64,000 nucleotides of DNA from assembly GCF_002367995.1 (NCBI RefSeq), contig NZ_AP018207.1:2975083-3039082 (forward strand), written 5' to 3'. The first letter of the stretch is position 1, and every line of letters starts with the position of its first letter. This document shows, in pieces, positions 62,683 to 64,000 of the stretch. This DNA is from Calothrix brevissima NIES-22 (GTDB lineage Bacteria > Cyanobacteriota > Cyanobacteriia > Cyanobacteriales > Nostocaceae). Below the pieces are notes generated by a model. That model did no database searches, was not told the DNA's origin, and saw only the letters and a list, made by a program, of their open reading frames with translations. The position numbers and the translations under genes were made by a program.

Positions 62683-62858
62683 ATAAATTCTTTGTTTTAT
62701 CCAGGCATCGCTTTTACTACAATACCTTCATAGGCTATGCACTTGACGATAGAAATTGAGCATAAAGAAGATAGACACAGTTTTAAGTATTTTTTCCATT
62801 CTCATCTGTTTTTTATTTGGAGCATCGTTGATTAAGAGATTCTCCAAATCAATTTAAA

Positions 62859-64000
62859 GTGACTAAAAATTCTCAAACAGGTGCAGCATTTATTGCTGGA
62901 GGTAGCATAACAGGCGCTGGTGTTTCCGCAACAGTTGGCGGGATGGGGTTAGCCGGAGGATTTGGTGCTGTAGGAATTGGTATAGTTCCAGTAGTTGGGA
63001 TTGGTGCTGTCGGTGGTGCAGCAGTTTATGGCGCTTTTACAGCAATAGCACAAGGAGATGCGGCTGCTTTCGGTGCAATGGGAATTGGCGCAGTTGGTGG
63101 TGCTGGCTTTTCTAGCGTCGTGGGTGGTATGGGATTAGTTGCACCAAAAATAGGGCTGGCGTTTGGTATTGGTACAGTACCTATGGTAGGAGTTGGTGCG
63201 GTGGTAGGGCTTGCTGCTTATGGTATCGCCAAGCTTTTAGATGAATCGGAAATTCGGGAAACTCCCACACAGGTTTTTGAACGAATGGAAGAGAAAGTCT
63301 TACAGATGGATTATTCTGCCGCAGCAGTGATGGAGTTGGAGGCATTTTTATCTGGTGAGGATCTCAATCAAAAATTTGCGGCTTTGGAAATTGAAGATGA
63401 GTTGCAAGTATTGAAGGCTAAATTCAAGGAAAAACAGAAAACCCAGAATGATAAATTTGTTAATCCTCAACCTGAGACTCCCAAAACTCAAAAAAAAATA
63501 ATTCCTGTCATCATCCCAGCAACTGAAGCTTGGAAATGTGTGAACACACTTAAGGGACACTTAGCAGCAGTGAATGCGATCGCTCTTAGTCCTGATGGTA
63601 AAATCCTGGCTACTGGCAGTAATGACAAACAAGTTCATCTCTGGGATTTAAGCACCGGAAAATGGCTGTATACCTTCTCTGGACAAGCAGAAGCCGTTTT
63701 ATCTGTGGCGATTAGTCCTGATGGACAGAAAATTATCAGTGGTAGTGGCGATCGCAAAATTAGCAGTTGGCAAATAAATACTCAAAAATTCTGGCGGACA
63801 TATTCTTATTTAAACTCTCCCTACAGTCATAATGGTTTTGTTAATTCAGTAGCTTTTAGTCCAGATGGTAAATACATTGCTAGTGGTAGTAGCGATAAAA
63901 CTATCAGAATTTGGGGAAGTGATACGGGAATAATCAAATTTACGTTAAATGGACATTTAGATGCAGTTATAGCTGTGATTTTTAGTCCAGATGGTAAATA
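62859..64000 (+). CDS. WD40 repeat protein with a Gly-rich hydrophobic N-terminus (incomplete)
   Basis: The frame from GTG 62859 stays open to the right edge (380 codons seen). Residues about 10-130 are glycine/alanine/valine rich, with two tandem copies of a GMGLAGGFGAVGIGIVPVVG / GMGLVAPKIGLAFGIGTVPM pattern, probably glycine-zipper-like membrane helices. A short acidic helical region (about 131-205) and a Lys/Pro/Gln linker follow. From about residue 224 come WD40 blades: HLAAVNAIALSPDGKILATG...KQVHLWDLSTG, then WTYSYLNSP-like and VAFSPDGKYIASGSSDKTIR. No kinase, NACHT or TIR domain appears in the visible part. Function unknown; fusion of a membrane-inserting module and a beta propeller is unusual. 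Confidence 0.8.
   Translation, partial: MTKNSQTGAAFIAGGSITGAGVSATVGGMGLAGGFGAVGIGIVPVVGIGAVGGAAVYGAFTAIAQGDAAAFGAMGIGAVGGAGFSSVVGGMGLVAPKIGLAFGIGTVPMVGVGAVVGLAAYGIAKLLDESEIRETPTQVFERMEEKVLQMDYSAAAVMELEAFLSGEDLNQKFAALEIEDELQVLKAKFKEKQKTQNDKFVNPQPETPKTQKKIIPVIIPATEAWKCVNTLKGHLAAVNAIALSPDGKILATGSNDKQVHLWDLSTGKWLYTFSGQAEAVLSVAISPDGQKIISGSGDRKISSWQINTQKFWRTYSYLNSPYSHNGFVNSVAFSPDGKYIASGSSDKTIRIWGSDTGIIKFTLNGHLDAVIAVIFSPDGK

Overview
The window comes from a filamentous, probably heterocyst-forming cyanobacterium (Nostocales type). This is inferred from the gene content: psbZ, psb35, a BciB/Slr1923-type 8-vinyl reductase, a ChlH-family chelatase subunit, the desC-desA-desB-desD acyl-lipid desaturase set, a GH100 invertase, an XisI-family protein and CHAT/TPR and WD40 proteins. 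Many HIP1 octamers (GCGATCGC) and many short tandem heptamer repeats (TTGACTA, TTGACTG, TCATTAG types) agree with this. No rRNA, prophage, complete insertion sequence or CRISPR array is visible. One tRNA gene (tRNA-Gly, GCC) is present.

Layout. 0-6 kb: a slipin/SPFH protein with tandem N-terminal modules, a protein with a degenerate HsdR-N-like nuclease fold, and an SGNH hydrolase. 6-11 kb: two exported CHAT proteins, one with TPRs and an intact His/Cys dyad and one without TPRs and without the catalytic His, then a small exported TPR protein. 11-17 kb: a divergent ChlH-family subunit carrying repeat-derived insertions, divergent from an ABC1/UbiB-type kinase. 17-25 kb: an alpha/beta hydrolase, a dynamin-like GTPase, KptA and an aromatic amino-acid permease, separated by dense nested repeats. 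26-33 kb: an APC permease, a CadD-type transporter, a TauE/SafE + DUF1634 pair, then ADP-ribosylglycohydrolase, NUDIX and FolK. 33-42 kb: a class A penicillin-binding protein, a clade-2 chlorite-dismutase-like protein, Psb35, a TerB-like protein, RsmB, a frameshifted acyl-carrier-like gene and a GH100 invertase. 42-49 kb: an orphan XisI protein, a repeat-encoded membrane protein, an MqsA-type zinc finger, a Uma2 nuclease, a DHH-CBS-CCA transferase fusion, psbZ and ribH. 49-54 kb: tRNA-Gly, a small zinc-ribbon membrane protein beside a ProA-like dehydrogenase, and a compact three-gene operon with an ATP-grasp enzyme, an ATP-grasp-like partner and a beta-rich protein. 54-64 kb: four desaturases on one strand, a PLP-dependent methionine gamma-lyase family enzyme, a GxxExxY gene inside a perfect 53-bp inverted repeat, BciB, and the start of a WD40 protein with a glycine-rich membrane-like N-terminus that runs off the right edge.

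Working together: the desaturases act in sequence on membrane lipids (delta-9, delta-12, omega-3, delta-6). ChlH-like and BciB serve chlorophyll synthesis, and Psb35 and PsbZ serve photosystem II. The most unusual items are the ATP-grasp operon, the inverted-repeat GxxExxY cassette, the dyad-broken CHAT paralogue, the glycine-rich WD40 protein and the layered palindromic repeats, two of which have entered the chelatase reading frame.
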